NCBI RefSeq assembly: GCF_014269035.2
Contig: NZ_JABWRP020000011.1
Location: forward strand, 62,001-126,000
Reading direction: 5' to 3'
DNA length: 64,000 bases
Source: Pseudomonas vlassakiae
GTDB taxonomy: Bacteria; Pseudomonadota; Gammaproteobacteria; Pseudomonadales; Pseudomonadaceae
Positions within the stretch are counted from its first letter, which is position 1. The number at the start of each line of letters is the position of its first letter. The notes below the pieces were generated by a model. It was not told the origin of the DNA and did not search any database. It saw only the letters and a program-made list of their open reading frames with translations. The position numbers were made by a program, and so were the translations under genes. Shown one piece after another: positions 15,306-27,741 of the stretch.

Positions 15306-18124
15306 TGATCGGCACCTTTATTCCTGTGTATCCGCACGTGATTTTTTGGGGTTGTAATTCTAAGATTGTCGATATCGTAAACTGCACCACCATCTTTCAA
15401 AGGAATCACGTGATGAATTTCAAAGACCCTATTTGATCCAGCGTGCTCGCTGGGTATTGCGCTCGGCGAGTAGCCATTGCGCAAGAGGGTCTGATTAGAT
15501 TTGCTGAACTGATCCATCAGGACAGAATCTTCGCTGACTGCAGTCCATATTGCTTCACGTGCACGCCTCCAGTTACTAAAATTTCTTCCTCTTAATTTGT
15601 CAGCAATGCGAGGCGGAATGGCAACTCCCAGGCCTTGATTGGCACCTGCCAGCCAGACAGTCGCATCGGGTTGCCCGAATCCAGACATCGTGCCGGGCTC
15701 CTCCCGCCGATCCCTGAACATCACATAAAGCGGCGGCAACCCTGAGTCTGCCGGAAAAACAATGATGTAGTCATCCAGGCTCGCATCGGCGACTTCTGGA
15801 TAGCCGTCGACCCTCACCTCAGCTGGTGTTAGCGTCGCCCCGTCGTATACCGCTAACTCCGACTGCTCGGCTGGCAAGCTAGTTGAAGCATTATCCGCTT
15901 GTGCGATAGGTGTCCAGGTAAAGGTCCGAGGTGGCACATCTGCGGTGGCAGCGCTATAGAGATTGCTCTGTTGATCATGGGTAGCAGCGAGGACACGCAC
16001 TTTCGAGGGCACGACCTGTCCGTCGGTTTTGACGACCAGTATTTCCGAGTCACCTGCCTCGGTGGTTTGAGAGCTGAAGCGATAGGGGAGTTCAGCATGG
16101 CTGCCAATCGCAACACCGGGTGCCAATGCCAAACTCAACTGAGGATCCAGCGTCACCAGAGGCATTTGCAGGACGTAGCGACCCGGTAGTTCACCGTTGC
16201 CAAGACGAGATGAGTACAACAGAGCGGCAGCACCAGCGACAAACGGGACTGCTACACCAGCAGCACCGCGAAGAGCCGCCAATGCTGCCCCCATTGAAAC
16301 TGACAGAGAAACGTTCAAGCCTGTTGAAACAACATGCCCCAGAGTGGTAACGACGAGCGGCCCCCCAATGGCGCTGGCACCAGACATGGTAAAAGTGTTC
16401 GCCAGGCGGGCAGCTTCCGCCTCCGCTTGGGCTTGAGCCGCAGCTTCTGCCTCCGCCTGGGCACGAGCCGCAGCTTCTGCCTCCGCCTGGGCACGAGCCG
16501 CAGCTTCTGCCTCCGCCTGGGCACGAGCCGCAGCTTCTGCCTCCGCCTGGGCACGAGCCGCAGCTTCTGCCTCCGCCTGGGCACGAGCCGCAGCTTCTGC
16601 CTCCGCCTGGGCACGAGCCGCAGCTTCTGCCTCCGCCTGGGCACGAGCCGCAGCTTCTGCCTCCGCCTGGGCACGAGCCGCAGCTTCTGCCTCCGCCTGG
16701 GCACGAGCCGCAGCTTCTGCCTCCGCCTGGGCACGAGCCGCAGCTTCTGCCTCCGCCTGGGCACGAGCCGCAGCTTCTGCCTCCGCCTGGGCACGAGCCG
16801 CAGCTTCTGCCTCCGCCTGGGCACGAGCCGCAGCTTCTGCCTCCGCCTGGGCACGAGCCGCAGCTTCTGCCTCCGCCTGGGCACGAGCCGCAGCTTCTGC
16901 CTCCGCCTGGGCACGAGCCGCAGCTTCTGCCTCCGCCTGGGCACGAGCCGCAGCTTCTGCCTCCGCCTGGGCACGAGCCGCAGCTTCTGCCTCCGCCTGG
17001 GCACGAGCCGCAGCTTCTGCCTCCGCCTGGGCACGAGCCGCAGCTTCTGCCTCCGCCTGGGCACGAGCCGCAGCTTCTGCCTCCGCCTGGGCACGAGCCG
17101 CAGCTTCTGCCTCCGCCTGGGCACGAGCCGCAGCTTCTGCCTCCGCCTGGGCACGAGCCGCAGCTTCTGCCTCCGCCTGGGCACGAGCCGCAGCTTCTGC
17201 CTCCGCCTGGGCACGAGCCGCAGCTTCTGCCTCCGCCTGGGCACGAGCCGCAGCTTCTGCCTCCGCCTGGGCACGAGCCGCAGCTTCTGCCTCCGCCTGG
17301 GCACGAGCCGCAGCTTCTGCCTCCGCCTGGGCACGAGCCGCAGCTTCTGCCTCCGCCTGGGCACGAGCCGCAGCTTCTGCCTCCGCCTGGGCACGAGCCG
17401 CAGCTTCTGCCTCCGCCTGGGCACGAGCCGCAGCTTCTGCCTCCGCCTGGGCACGAGCCGCAGCTTCTGCCTCCGCCTGGGCACGAGCCGCAGCTTCTGC
17501 CTCCGCCTGGGCACGAGCCTGGGCCTCTGCTTCCGCTCTGAGTTGCTCTTGCGCGGTGTTGAGAGCCTGTTGCAGTGCGGCTATTTGCGCTTGAAGCATC
17601 TGTATCTCGGCTTCTCGCAGCTGCACCATATAAGCGGCACGGTATGCAGCATTGAGAGCCTCTTGAGCACTCGTGATTTTAATAAGGCCAGTTGCAATAT
17701 TCTTGAAAGTAGAATGGGCATACTCCTGAGCGCTCTTTCCAAACGGAGAAGACCCGTAGTAACTATTCGCCAGCGTTTGCTGCAGCTCCAGATCAGCTGT
17801 TTTTCGACCCAGCAAGACTGACCGAGCAGCGATATCTTCCTGGAGACTTTCGATGTGTGATCCCTGAGCGCCACCTCGTTCATTACGTACAGTAATGGCT
17901 TCTTGTTCAAGTATCCCTGCCAGTGCAGACAAGCTTCCCAGATAGGCGACCCTGGCCGCATCATCAGCTATTTTCATCGCGCCAGCGGCTGATACCGTGA
18001 ACCCTTCCAGAATCGGCCCTACATGATTGGCCACACTCCCCCCGGGTGCAGACGCCCCAGGGTTTGAAGGTTGTGCCCCGACAAAGGTTGGTGGCAATAT
18101 GACTTGTCTTTTTTTTCGGGCCAT
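15302..18124 (-). CDS. S-type pyocin/colicin E-like DNase bacteriocin with giant decapeptide repeat
   Basis: A 940-residue secreted nuclease bacteriocin. The N-terminus is Gly/Pro/Ser-rich (about 8-35), then predicted helical (about 36-200). Residues 202-561 are about 36 copies of [10 protein letters not shown], plus one decayed copy to 571. An Ala/Gly-rich hydrophobic stretch (about 575-645) and a pyocin-S domain (about 650-830, [15 protein letters not shown]) follow. The C-terminal HNH DNase (about 841-940) contains [31 protein letters not shown]; His904, His905, His929 and His933 match the four His of the colicin E9 site. AAGGAGATAGAT precedes the ATG. No TonB box, LexA site or lysis gene was recognised. 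Lower GC than its neighbours indicates transfer. Confidence 0.92.
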   Translation of the reverse strand: MARKKRQVILPPTFVGAQPSNPGASAPGGSVANHVGPILEGFTVSAAGAMKIADDAARVAYLGSLSALAGILEQEAITVRNERGGAQGSHIESLQEDIAARSVLLGRKTADLELQQTLANSYYGSSPFGKSAQEYAHSTFKNIATGLIKITSAQEALNAAYRAAYMVQLREAEIQMLQAQIAALQQALNTAQEQLRAEAEAQARAQAEAEAAARAQAEAEAAARAQAEAEAAARAQAEAEAAARAQAEAEAAARAQAEAEAAARAQAEAEAAARAQAEAEAAARAQAEAEAAARAQAEAEAAARAQAEAEAAARAQAEAEAAARAQAEAEAAARAQAEAEAAARAQAEAEAAARAQAEAEAAARAQAEAEAAARAQAEAEAAARAQAEAEAAARAQAEAEAAARAQAEAEAAARAQAEAEAAARAQAEAEAAARAQAEAEAAARAQAEAEAAARAQAEAEAAARAQAEAEAAARAQAEAEAAARAQAEAEAAARAQAEAEAAARAQAEAEAAARAQAEAEAAARAQAEAEAAARAQAEAEAAARAQAEAEAAARAQAEAEAAAQAQAEAEAARLANTFTMSGASAIGGPLVVTTLGHVVSTGLNVSLSVSMGAALAALRGAAGVAVPFVAGAAALLYSSRLGNGELPGRYVLQMPLVTLDPQLSLALAPGVAIGSHAELPYRFSSQTTEAGDSEILVVKTDGQVVPSKVRVLAATHDQQSNLYSAATADVPPRTFTWTPIAQADNASTSLPAEQSELAVYDGATLTPAEVRVDGYPEVADASLDDYIIVFPADSGLPPLYVMFRDRREEPGTMSGFGQPDATVWLAGANQGLGVAIPPRIADKLRGRNFSNWRRAREAIWTAVSEDSVLMDQFSKSNQTLLRNGYSPSAIPSEHAGSNRVFEIHHVIPLKDGGAVYDIDNLRITTPKNHVRIHRNKGADQ
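16411..17520 (-). repeat. homogeneous 30-bp tandem repeat inside the bacteriocin gene
   Basis: Thirty-six 30-bp units run from 16441 to 17520. All are identical except one base in the unit at the 17520 end (the coding 5' end); a degenerate unit with three differences lies at 16411-16440. Each unit encodes [10 protein letters not shown]. Because 30 is divisible by three, copy number can change without a frameshift. Near-perfect identity, including synonymous sites, points to recent expansion or continuing homogenisation. The copy number should be treated as provisional, since such arrays collapse or stretch in assemblies. Confidence 0.97.
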
Positions 18125-18544
18125 ATCTATCTCCTTGAGAATTTCTCATTAGCTTCGTGCGCGCCGGCCACAACAAACGCGATCTACATTGATAAGTTTC
18201 AAGATGAGCGAAACCTAGAAGAGTGGCTTAGCCCACTCCCCTACCGTTTTAAACAAAATGCAAATCACTGCTACGCCGGAACACTCAGCCTAATACAACA
18301 GCCGAGAAAAAAGAGATGACCCATTAAAAATAGACAAATCCTACAAGCGAGGATCAATCAACTGACATACAAGTACTTTCCCGTAACCAGCACTTATTAA
18401 AAACAGGTACCGCCCATAGCATGGAGAAACTGCATCGGCTCGCCCTCTATCCATCCTACACTTAATCAAACGTATGAAGAGTTTGAGCGTATCGATGTCG
18501 GTACACCGTGGATTTTTGATCCGTGATCATGTAGTGCGTACTTA
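18125..18544. other. AT-rich accessory gap upstream of the bacteriocin
   Basis: About 420 bases with no supported gene. It must contain the bacteriocin promoter, but I recognise neither a LexA box (CTGT-N8-ACAG) nor pyocin P-box repeats. At 18446-18526 the plus strand reads SIHPTLNQTYEEFERIDVG before a stop. This vaguely resembles the tail of an IS3-family transposase and may be an IS remnant. Base composition is clearly lower in GC than the core genes. Confidence 0.5.
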
Positions 18545-18853
18545 CAAGGGTTTGATCGCCCGTCCGTTTTTCTGGCGGCGCAAACCTTGCTCATGGCGCT
18601 GTTCGCGATCTTCATCACCTTCCGGGTCATGGGCAGCAACTACGGTGCCGCGGTACTGGCGCCCGGGCATTGTGGGATTGACCTGGGCGCCACGCCGACC
18701 GCCATCGCTAACATGCAGGCCTTGACACACCGTTTCGGGCCTTCGCAGCTGGCGTTTCTGGTGGTGCCGATGGTGGGGGCGTTCTTCATCGACATCATCA
18801 ACGTCGTGGTGATCAAGCTGTATCTGGCGTTGCCGTTTTTTGCCGTGAGCTGA
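18545..18853 (+). pseudogene. gltS: gltS remnant: C-terminal piece of a sodium/glutamate symporter
   Basis: About 100 codons match the end of GltS: QTLLMALFAIFITFRVMGSN, GHCGIDLGATPTAIANMQ, then THRFGPSQLAFLVVPMVGAF. The roughly 300 residues that should precede it are absent, and stop codons lie upstream in frame, so no transporter can be made. Even the conserved GFGLGATPTAIANMQ stretch carries a Phe-to-Ile and Gly-to-Asp change, suggesting decay. It marks the border of the accessory insert and shows that a gltS gene once lay between gcsR and the gcv operon. Confidence 0.87.
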
Positions 18854-18876
18854 TCAATCGAGGTCGAGCGTTCAAA

Positions 18877-19266
18877 CTAGGGCTGCTTTGAAATGATGCC
18901 ACTTATGTAGTGGTTCAAATCGCGAAAGTCCTGAACGCTCCAGGCAAACGGCGGCATCTTCACGTCATTCTCGCGCAGCGTCCTGGGAATCAGATCACCA
19001 TTGGGACGCAGGATGACCGACGAAACGATGACACCCGGGTAATCGTTGAGCCTTTGCCTGAAAGCGGAAGTGGTGAGGTCTGGCGTGGGCGGGTTGCTTT
19101 TGTTGGCCAGCGGCCCGGTGCTCTTGAGATTGGCACCGTGGCAGATGGCACAGCGCGCCTGAAAAATCTTCTTGCCGTTCACATCGTCGGCAACGCAAGG
19201 GCCTGCCAGGCCAAGGGCGAGCAGCCCTGCAATGGCGGGGGTTTTAATGACTGCGGTTCGAAGCAT
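18877..19266 (-). CDS. small periplasmic c-type cytochrome
   Basis: A 129-residue protein with an N-terminal signal peptide (AIAGLLALGLAGPCVA) and one heme-attachment motif CAICH near residue 39. KMPPF, with the likely Met axial ligand, lies near residue 103. It fits a single-heme class I cytochrome c, an electron carrier or a dehydrogenase partner. ATG 19266 is preferred over the ORF start at 19290 because AAGGGAT lies before it. No dehydrogenase gene is adjacent. It is divergent from gcvH and shares the intergenic region with the TyrR-type boxes, so co-regulation with glycine catabolism is possible but unproven. Confidence 0.8.
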   Translation of the reverse strand: MLRTAVIKTPAIAGLLALGLAGPCVADDVNGKKIFQARCAICHGANLKSTGPLANKSNPPTPDLTTSAFRQRLNDYPGVIVSSVILRPNGDLIPRTLRENDVKMPPFAWSVQDFRDLNHYISGIISKQP

Positions 19267-19352
19267 GCTAATCCCTTGAGCATTTATCATTGTTTATCCG
19301 AAGCACTATCAATGAGGGCTTCCGAAACTGTCAATGCCATGCCCGGCACCTC

Positions 19353-19370
19353 TGTATTGATTTAAATACA
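19353..19370. promoter_or_regulatory. TyrR-type 18-bp box 1 (candidate GcsR site)
   Basis: TGTATTGATTTAAATACA has the TGTA-N10-TACA form of TyrR-family sites. It lies about 180 bases upstream of the -24/-12 promoter of gcvH, and its neighbour box 2 begins 19 bases further on, so two dimers would sit on nearly the same face of the helix. Confidence 0.75.
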
Positions 19371-19371
19371 C

Positions 19372-19389
19372 TGTACCGATATCAATACA
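19372..19389. promoter_or_regulatory. TyrR-type 18-bp box 2 (candidate GcsR site)
   Basis: TGTACCGATATCAATACA is the second TGTA-N10-TACA element, separated from box 1 by one base. Published GcsR sites in P. aeruginosa are 18-bp imperfect repeats of TGTAACG-N4-CGTTCCG in three copies; this arrangement has the same length and number. Confidence 0.75.
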
Positions 19390-19452
19390 CACCCGTTTCA
19401 GCGCAGCAAAGCAAGGGTTTGATCCGCAAAACCTTTTCTGCGCCCCGGCCTC

Positions 19453-19470
19453 TGTAGCGTTTTCATTACA
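19453..19470. promoter_or_regulatory. TyrR-type 18-bp box 3 (candidate GcsR site)
   Basis: TGTAGCGTTTTCATTACA is the third TGTA-N10-TACA element, exactly 100 bases downstream of box 1 and 63 bases before the -24 element. The 63-bp gap between boxes 2 and 3 could allow DNA bending by IHF, though no IHF site is claimed. Confidence 0.75.
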
Positions 19471-19533
19471 AATGAATGAAGAGCCTGTCACCAAAATATC
19501 TTAACTCATTGATTTTAATGGCTTTATTTGAAT

Positions 19534-19548
19534 TGGCCGCATTATTGC
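19534..19548 (+). promoter_or_regulatory. sigma-54 (-24/-12) promoter of the gcv operon
   Basis: TGGCCG, five bases, then TTGC has the exact spacing of the sigma-54 consensus TGGCAC-N5-TTGC and keeps the essential GG and GC. It lies 66 bases before gcvH and downstream of the three TyrR-type boxes. It fits activation by the GAFTGA-containing GcsR. Confidence 0.8.
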
Positions 19549-19614
19549 TATGGATTCCTCAACCCAAGAGCGCGGACCCACCGCGCCCAACGCCCTGCTT
19601 TCCGAGGATTCCCC

Positions 19615-19998
19615 ATGAGCGAGTTGCGTTTCACCGAAGATCACGAATGGCTGCGCGTCGAAGCCGACGGCAGCGTCACCGTGGGCATCACCGCCTACGC
19701 CCAGAACGCCCTTGGCGATGTGGTTTTCGTGCAACTGCCTGAGTTGCAGCAGTATGAAAAAGGCAGCGAAGCGTCCACCGTCGAGTCGGTAAAAGCTGCC
19801 AGCGGCGTGTACATGCCCCTGACCGGCGAAGTGCTCGAAGTCAACGAAGGCCTCAATGACAGCCCCGAGCTGGTCAACGAAGACCCGCTGGGCGACGGCT
19901 GGTTCTTCCGCTTCAAGCCTGCCGACATGGCTGAAGTCGAAGCCCTGCTCGACCAGGACGCCTACGACCGGCTGATCAAAGCCAACGACGACGCCTGA
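19615..19998 (+). CDS. gcvH: glycine cleavage system H protein
   Basis: The 127-residue lipoyl carrier that shuttles the aminomethyl group between GcvP, GcvT and the dihydrolipoamide dehydrogenase. The lipoylation motif ESVKAAS puts the modified Lys at residue 60. Length and fold are typical. GAGGATTCCCC precedes ATG 19615. It is the first gene of the gcvH-gcvP-sdaA-gcvT operon and follows the sigma-54 promoter. In P. aeruginosa the equivalent copy is gcvH2, the catabolic set; calling this the second set is inferred from its neighbours. Confidence 0.96.
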   Translation: MSELRFTEDHEWLRVEADGSVTVGITAYAQNALGDVVFVQLPELQQYEKGSEASTVESVKAASGVYMPLTGEVLEVNEGLNDSPELVNEDPLGDGWFFRFKPADMAEVEALLDQDAYDRLIKANDDA

Positions 19999-20009
19999 GG
20001 AATCCGACC

Positions 20010-22865
<2,856 letters not shown>

Positions 22866-22895
22866 TAGCTCCCAGGCTTGCCGTCTGCCCTTGCA

Positions 22896-22915
22896 GGAGC
22901 GGGTTTACCCGCTCC
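22896..22915. repeat. short REP-core palindrome between gcvP and sdaA
   Basis: GGAGCGGG-TTTA-CCCGCTCC is a perfect 8-bp stem with a 4-base loop. It matches the core of the REP sequences common in P. putida. It lies within the 94-base gcvP-sdaA gap and could form an mRNA stabilising hairpin. Confidence 0.65.
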
Positions 22916-22959
22916 CGCTGGGTTCACCGTCCGCCCCAAGAACCTGGCAGGAGGTCACC

Positions 22960-24336
<1,377 letters not shown>

Positions 24337-24363
24337 CCCGATAAAAAAACCAAGGAGTCATCG

Positions 24364-25485
24364 ATGTCCGAAACACTGCAAAAGACCCCGCTGCACGCCC
24401 TGCACCTGGAACTGGGTGCCCGCATGGTGCCGTTCGCCGGCTTCGACATGCCGGTGCAGTACCCGCTGGGCGTGCTCAAGGAGCACCTGCACACCCGCGA
24501 GCAGGCCGGCCTGTTCGACGTCTCGCACATGGGCCAGATCATCCTGCATGGCGCCGATGCGGCCAAGGCGCTGGAGTCGCTGGTACCGGTGGACATCATC
24601 GATTTGCCTGCAGGGATGCAGCGCTATGCCATGTTCACCAACGAACAAGGCGGCATCCTCGACGACCTGATGGTCGCCAACCTCGGTAACGACACCCTGT
24701 TCCTGGTAGTCAATGCCGCTTGCAAGGATCAGGACCTGGCACACCTGCAGAAACACATCGGCGCCCGATGTGACGTGCAACCGCTGTTCGAGGCCCGCGC
24801 TCTGCTCGCCCTGCAGGGCCCGGCCGCGGTCAAGGTGCTGGAACGCCTGGCGCCGGAAGTGGCTGGCATGACCTTCATGCAATTGCGTGCGGTGAAACTG
24901 CTGGGCGAAGACTGTTTCGTCAGCCGCTCGGGCTACACCGGCGAAGATGGCTACGAGATCTCGGTACCGGTCGGCGCTGCCGAAGCCCTGGCGCGTCGCC
25001 TGCTGGCCGAACCCGAGGTACAGCCTATCGGCCTGGGTGCCCGCGACTCGTTGCGCCTGGAAGCCGGCCTGTGCCTGTATGGCCACGACATGAACACCGA
25101 GACCACCCCGGTTGAAGCCAGCCTGCTGTGGGCAATTTCCAAAGTACGCCGTGCCGATGGCGCACGTGCCGCCGGCTTCCCGGGTGCCGAGGCCATATTT
25201 GCCCAGCAGCGCGATGGCGTGGCGCGTAAACGTGTGGGCTTGTTGCCGCAGGAACGTACGCCAGTACGTGAAGGCGCGGATATTGTCGATGCAAACGATA
25301 ACCCCGTAGGCAAAGTATGCAGCGGCGGCTTTGGGCCGACACTCGGCGCCCCAGTAGCAATGGGTTATATCGATAGTGATCTGGCTGTAATCGACACCCC
25401 ACTCTTTGCCGTGGTGCGCGGCAAGAAGGTTGCCTTGAAAGTCAGCAAAATGCCTTTCGTTGCACAGCGTTACTACCGTGGCTGA
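24364..25485 (+). CDS. gcvT: aminomethyltransferase, T protein of glycine cleavage
   Basis: A 373-residue tetrahydrofolate-dependent enzyme that releases ammonia from aminomethyl-lipoyl-GcvH and forms 5,10-methylene-THF. Motifs: RMVPFAGFDMPVQYPLG near the N-terminus, FDVSHMGQI (about 51-59), the folate-binding SGYTGEDGYEI (about 192-202), and GLGARDSLRLEAGLCLYGHD (about 222-241). AAGGAGTCATCG precedes the ATG. Last gene of the operon; no clear terminator was found after it. Confidence 0.96.
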   Translation: MSETLQKTPLHALHLELGARMVPFAGFDMPVQYPLGVLKEHLHTREQAGLFDVSHMGQIILHGADAAKALESLVPVDIIDLPAGMQRYAMFTNEQGGILDDLMVANLGNDTLFLVVNAACKDQDLAHLQKHIGARCDVQPLFEARALLALQGPAAVKVLERLAPEVAGMTFMQLRAVKLLGEDCFVSRSGYTGEDGYEISVPVGAAEALARRLLAEPEVQPIGLGARDSLRLEAGLCLYGHDMNTETTPVEASLLWAISKVRRADGARAAGFPGAEAIFAQQRDGVARKRVGLLPQERTPVREGADIVDANDNPVGKVCSGGFGPTLGAPVAMGYIDSDLAVIDTPLFAVVRGKKVALKVSKMPFVAQRYYRG

Positions 25486-25841
25486 AGGTAGCGCCTGAGG
25501 TGTGCGGGCAGGTGCTACATATTCGATTTCGAACCTGCCCAATAACTTTTGAACATGCCGCCAGGCCAGGCGCCACGGCGTTCCGACAAATTTGTCGGTT
25601 ATCGGCAAAAGGCGAATTTTCTATACGACCAAGGGCTTGTTTTTTTCTCGGGAGTTGGCGTAGAGTCACTGCACTGTGTTTGCATGGGTCGCAACAGTTC
25701 GTGACCTGGGCCAGTAGCCGAGATTTGCTACAACCCGTTCGACGTCTCTTACTTTCCTGCAACCCAGCCCAGTACTCTTTCACTGATATATAACGTGAAA
25801 GAAACTGTCATCAAAATTCAAGCTTCATAGGAAATAAGACA
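25486..25841 (+). other. 356-bp leader region of the cold-shock gene
   Basis: No gene is supported here. The stretch is comparatively AT-rich and probably contains the promoter and a long 5' untranslated leader, as is usual for cspA-type mRNAs. A purine-rich AGGAAATAAGAC lies directly before the ATG. A precise transcription start cannot be given. Confidence 0.45.
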
Positions 25842-26051
25842 ATGGCTGAGCGTCAGAACGGTACCGTCAAGTGGTTCAATGACGAGAAAGGTTACGGTTT
25901 CATCACCCCAGAAAGCGGTCCGGATCTGTTCGTGCACTTCCGTGCCATCGAAGGTAACGGCTTCAAGAGCCTGAAAGAAGGCCAGAAGGTCACCTTCGAA
26001 GCAGTCCAAGGCCAGAAAGGCATGCAAGCTGACAAGGTTCAGCCTCTGTAA
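25842..26051 (+). CDS. cold-shock domain protein (CspA family)
   Basis: A 69-residue single-stranded nucleic-acid-binding protein made of one cold-shock domain. GTVKWFN, the RNP1 motif KGYGFI and the RNP2 motif LFVHF are intact; the usual second aromatic patch is kept as well. Such proteins melt mRNA structure, and paralogues differ in cold or growth-phase regulation, so a specific csp name is not given. A strong terminator follows 19 bases after the stop, so it is monocistronic. Confidence 0.95.
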   Translation: MAERQNGTVKWFNDEKGYGFITPESGPDLFVHFRAIEGNGFKSLKEGQKVTFEAVQGQKGMQADKVQPL

Positions 26052-26070
26052 GCACAAGCCCGACTCCTAA

Positions 26071-26102
26071 AAAGCCCCTGCCATGTGCAGGGGCTTTTTT
26101 TT
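26071..26102 (+). terminator. terminator of the cold-shock gene
   Basis: AAAGCCCCTG (26071-26080) pairs with CAGGGGCTTT across a short loop and continues into a run of eight T. It is a textbook intrinsic terminator directly behind the cold-shock gene. Confidence 0.93.
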
Positions 26103-26142
26103 GCCCGTAGAATAACGGCTTCGCCATTCGGAGCTGTTCTGC

Positions 26143-26631
26143 ATGTCCAAGCCTCTGCTCTCCCCCCAGGGTGATTTCCCACCGGTCGGCCTGGGCCGAC
26201 GCCTGGCGGCGATGTTCTACGACTTCCTGCTGTGCACCGCGCTGCTGATCGTCACCGCCGGGGCTTACAAGTTGATCCAGATGGCGATCATCGGCGAAGC
26301 CCGCATGCGTGAACTGACCGAAGCCGGCGCACTGGACGGTGACCCACTGCTCTCGACCGTTCTGCTGTTCGCCCTGTTCGGCTTCTTTGCCAAGTTCTGG
26401 ACCCATGGCGGTCAGACCTTGGGCATGCAGGTGTGGGGCGTGCGCGTGCAGAATGCCGATGGCAGCGCGATCAGCCTGTGGCAGGCACTGCTGCGCTTCG
26501 TGGTATCGATTGCATCCTGGCTGTGCCTGGGGCTGGGGTTCTTCTGGTCGCTGATCGACAAGCGCAAACGCGGTTGGCACGACATCTATTCTGAAACCCA
26601 GCTGGTGCGGGTGCCGAAGCAGAAAAAATAG
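26143..26631 (+). CDS. RDD family membrane protein
   Basis: A 162-residue inner-membrane protein. The RDD signature appears as GLGRRLAAMFYDFLLCTALL (about residues 14-33), followed by further hydrophobic stretches at about 66-85 and 120-142. GGQTLGMQVWGVRVQNADG is the conserved second motif. RDD proteins are small membrane proteins; some have been linked to ion or sodium/proton exchange, but no substrate can be inferred here. It has its own short leader after the csp terminator and ends at a bidirectional terminator. Confidence 0.85.
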   Translation: MSKPLLSPQGDFPPVGLGRRLAAMFYDFLLCTALLIVTAGAYKLIQMAIIGEARMRELTEAGALDGDPLLSTVLLFALFGFFAKFWTHGGQTLGMQVWGVRVQNADGSAISLWQALLRFVVSIASWLCLGLGFFWSLIDKRKRGWHDIYSETQLVRVPKQKK

Positions 26632-26635
26632 GCGC

Positions 26636-26663
26636 AAAAAAGCCGACCCTGAGGTCGGCTTTT
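26636..26663. terminator. bidirectional terminator between the RDD gene and lptG
   Basis: AGCCGACC (26641-26648) pairs with GGTCGGCT (26653-26660) around CTGA, flanked by A6 on the left and TTTT on the right. It can serve both the plus-strand RDD gene and the minus-strand lptFG operon. Confidence 0.9.
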
Positions 26664-26679
26664 CAGCTGTTGCAGACCG

Positions 26680-27741
26680 TCAACCAGCCCGACGCAACAA
26701 CCACACGCCAGCCAGGGCACAGATGCCTGCCGGAATCACCACCGCCAGCAGCGGCGGGAAGCCGAACACCTGGCTCGACGGGCCCAGCAGGTCCTGGCCA
26801 ATGCGGAAGGCGAAGCCCACCAGCACACCGGTGAACACGCGCTGGCCAAGGGTGACCGAACGCAGCGGGCCGAAGATGAAGGAAATTGCCATCAATACCA
26901 GCGCTGCGGTCACCAGCGGTTGCATCACCTTGGTCCAGAACGCCAGCCAGTAACGAGCGTTGTTCAGGCCCTGGTCGGACAGGTAGTGGATGTAGTCCCA
27001 CAACCCGGTAATCGACAACGACTCAGGGGCCATGATCACGGTGTTGAGCAGTTGCGGCGTCAGCGAAACGTCCCAGCGTTCGGTCGGCGCCTTCACCACT
27101 TCGGTGTGGTCACCGCGGAAGAACGTGGTGCTGATGTCGCTGAGCGTCCAGTGGTCATCGTTGTACTGGGCGCGACGGGCAAAACTCGACGTCTGGATCT
27201 TGCGCTCGTTGTCGAAGGTGTATCGGGTCACGCCCAGCAGCAGGCCATTGGGCTGCACCGAGTTGATGTGCACGAACTCCTCGCCCTGGCGGTGCCACAT
27301 GCCATGCCTGGAGCTTTGCGCTTCACCACCGCCCTGGGCCAGGGAGCGGTCGGCCTGGGCCTTGTTCTCGGTGACCGGGGCAACGTATTCACCAATCAGC
27401 ACGCCGACCAGCATCAGCACCAGCATGGGCTTCATCACCGCCCAGACGATGCGGCCGATGGAGACACCGGCAGCGCGCATGATGGTCAGCTCGCTGTTGC
27501 TGGCCAGGCTGCCGAGGCCGATCAGGCAGCCGATCAGTGCCGCCATCGGCAGCATTTCGTACAGCCGCCGAGGTGCCGTCAGCAGGACGAAATTACCCGC
27601 GTCGAGCAAGGTGTAGGTATCGCTCAGTTCACCCATCTCGTCGATGAAGGCGAACAGCGAGGCCAGGCCGAGGATGATCCCCAGCACGGCCAGAATGGCC
27701 AGCAGTACGCTCGTGCCGATGTAGCGGTCGAGTTTAGCCAC
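26680..27741 (-). CDS. lptG: LPS export permease LptG
   Basis: A 353-residue inner-membrane permease that with LptF and the LptB ATPase extracts LPS from the inner membrane. Three N-terminal membrane segments (the first begins IGTSVLLAILAVLGIIL), a large periplasmic beta-jellyroll part and three C-terminal segments give the YjgP/YjgQ pattern. GTG at 27741 is chosen: GGAGG lies 7 bases before it and gives the standard VAKLDRYIG start, whereas the frame's first GTG at 27756 has no such site. It overlaps the lptF end by 8 bases, indicating coupled translation. lptB, lptA and lptC lie far away at 51.4-53.2 kb. Confidence 0.93.
   Translation of the reverse strand: MAKLDRYIGTSVLLAILAVLGIILGLASLFAFIDEMGELSDTYTLLDAGNFVLLTAPRRLYEMLPMAALIGCLIGLGSLASNSELTIMRAAGVSIGRIVWAVMKPMLVLMLVGVLIGEYVAPVTENKAQADRSLAQGGGEAQSSRHGMWHRQGEEFVHINSVQPNGLLLGVTRYTFDNERKIQTSSFARRAQYNDDHWTLSDISTTFFRGDHTEVVKAPTERWDVSLTPQLLNTVIMAPESLSITGLWDYIHYLSDQGLNNARYWLAFWTKVMQPLVTAALVLMAISFIFGPLRSVTLGQRVFTGVLVGFAFRIGQDLLGPSSQVFGFPPLLAVVIPAGICALAGVWLLRRAG

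Noticed and set aside
16315..17514. Minus-strand alternative frame (399 codons), repeated [10 protein letters not shown]
   Set aside because: Same array read in another frame within the bacteriocin gene; highly basic repeat, no start signal.
16441..17520. CRISPR array
   Set aside because: Units are contiguous 30-bp repeats without spacers and lie inside a coding frame.
16334..17821. Long plus-strand open frame (495 codons) with a repeated [10 protein letters not shown] pattern
   Set aside because: It is the antisense shadow of the 30-bp array, which lacks stops in several frames. It has no ribosome site or plausible protein.
18125..18545. LexA box or P-box promoter for the bacteriocin
   Set aside because: No CTGT-N8-ACAG and no clear P-box repeats were seen.
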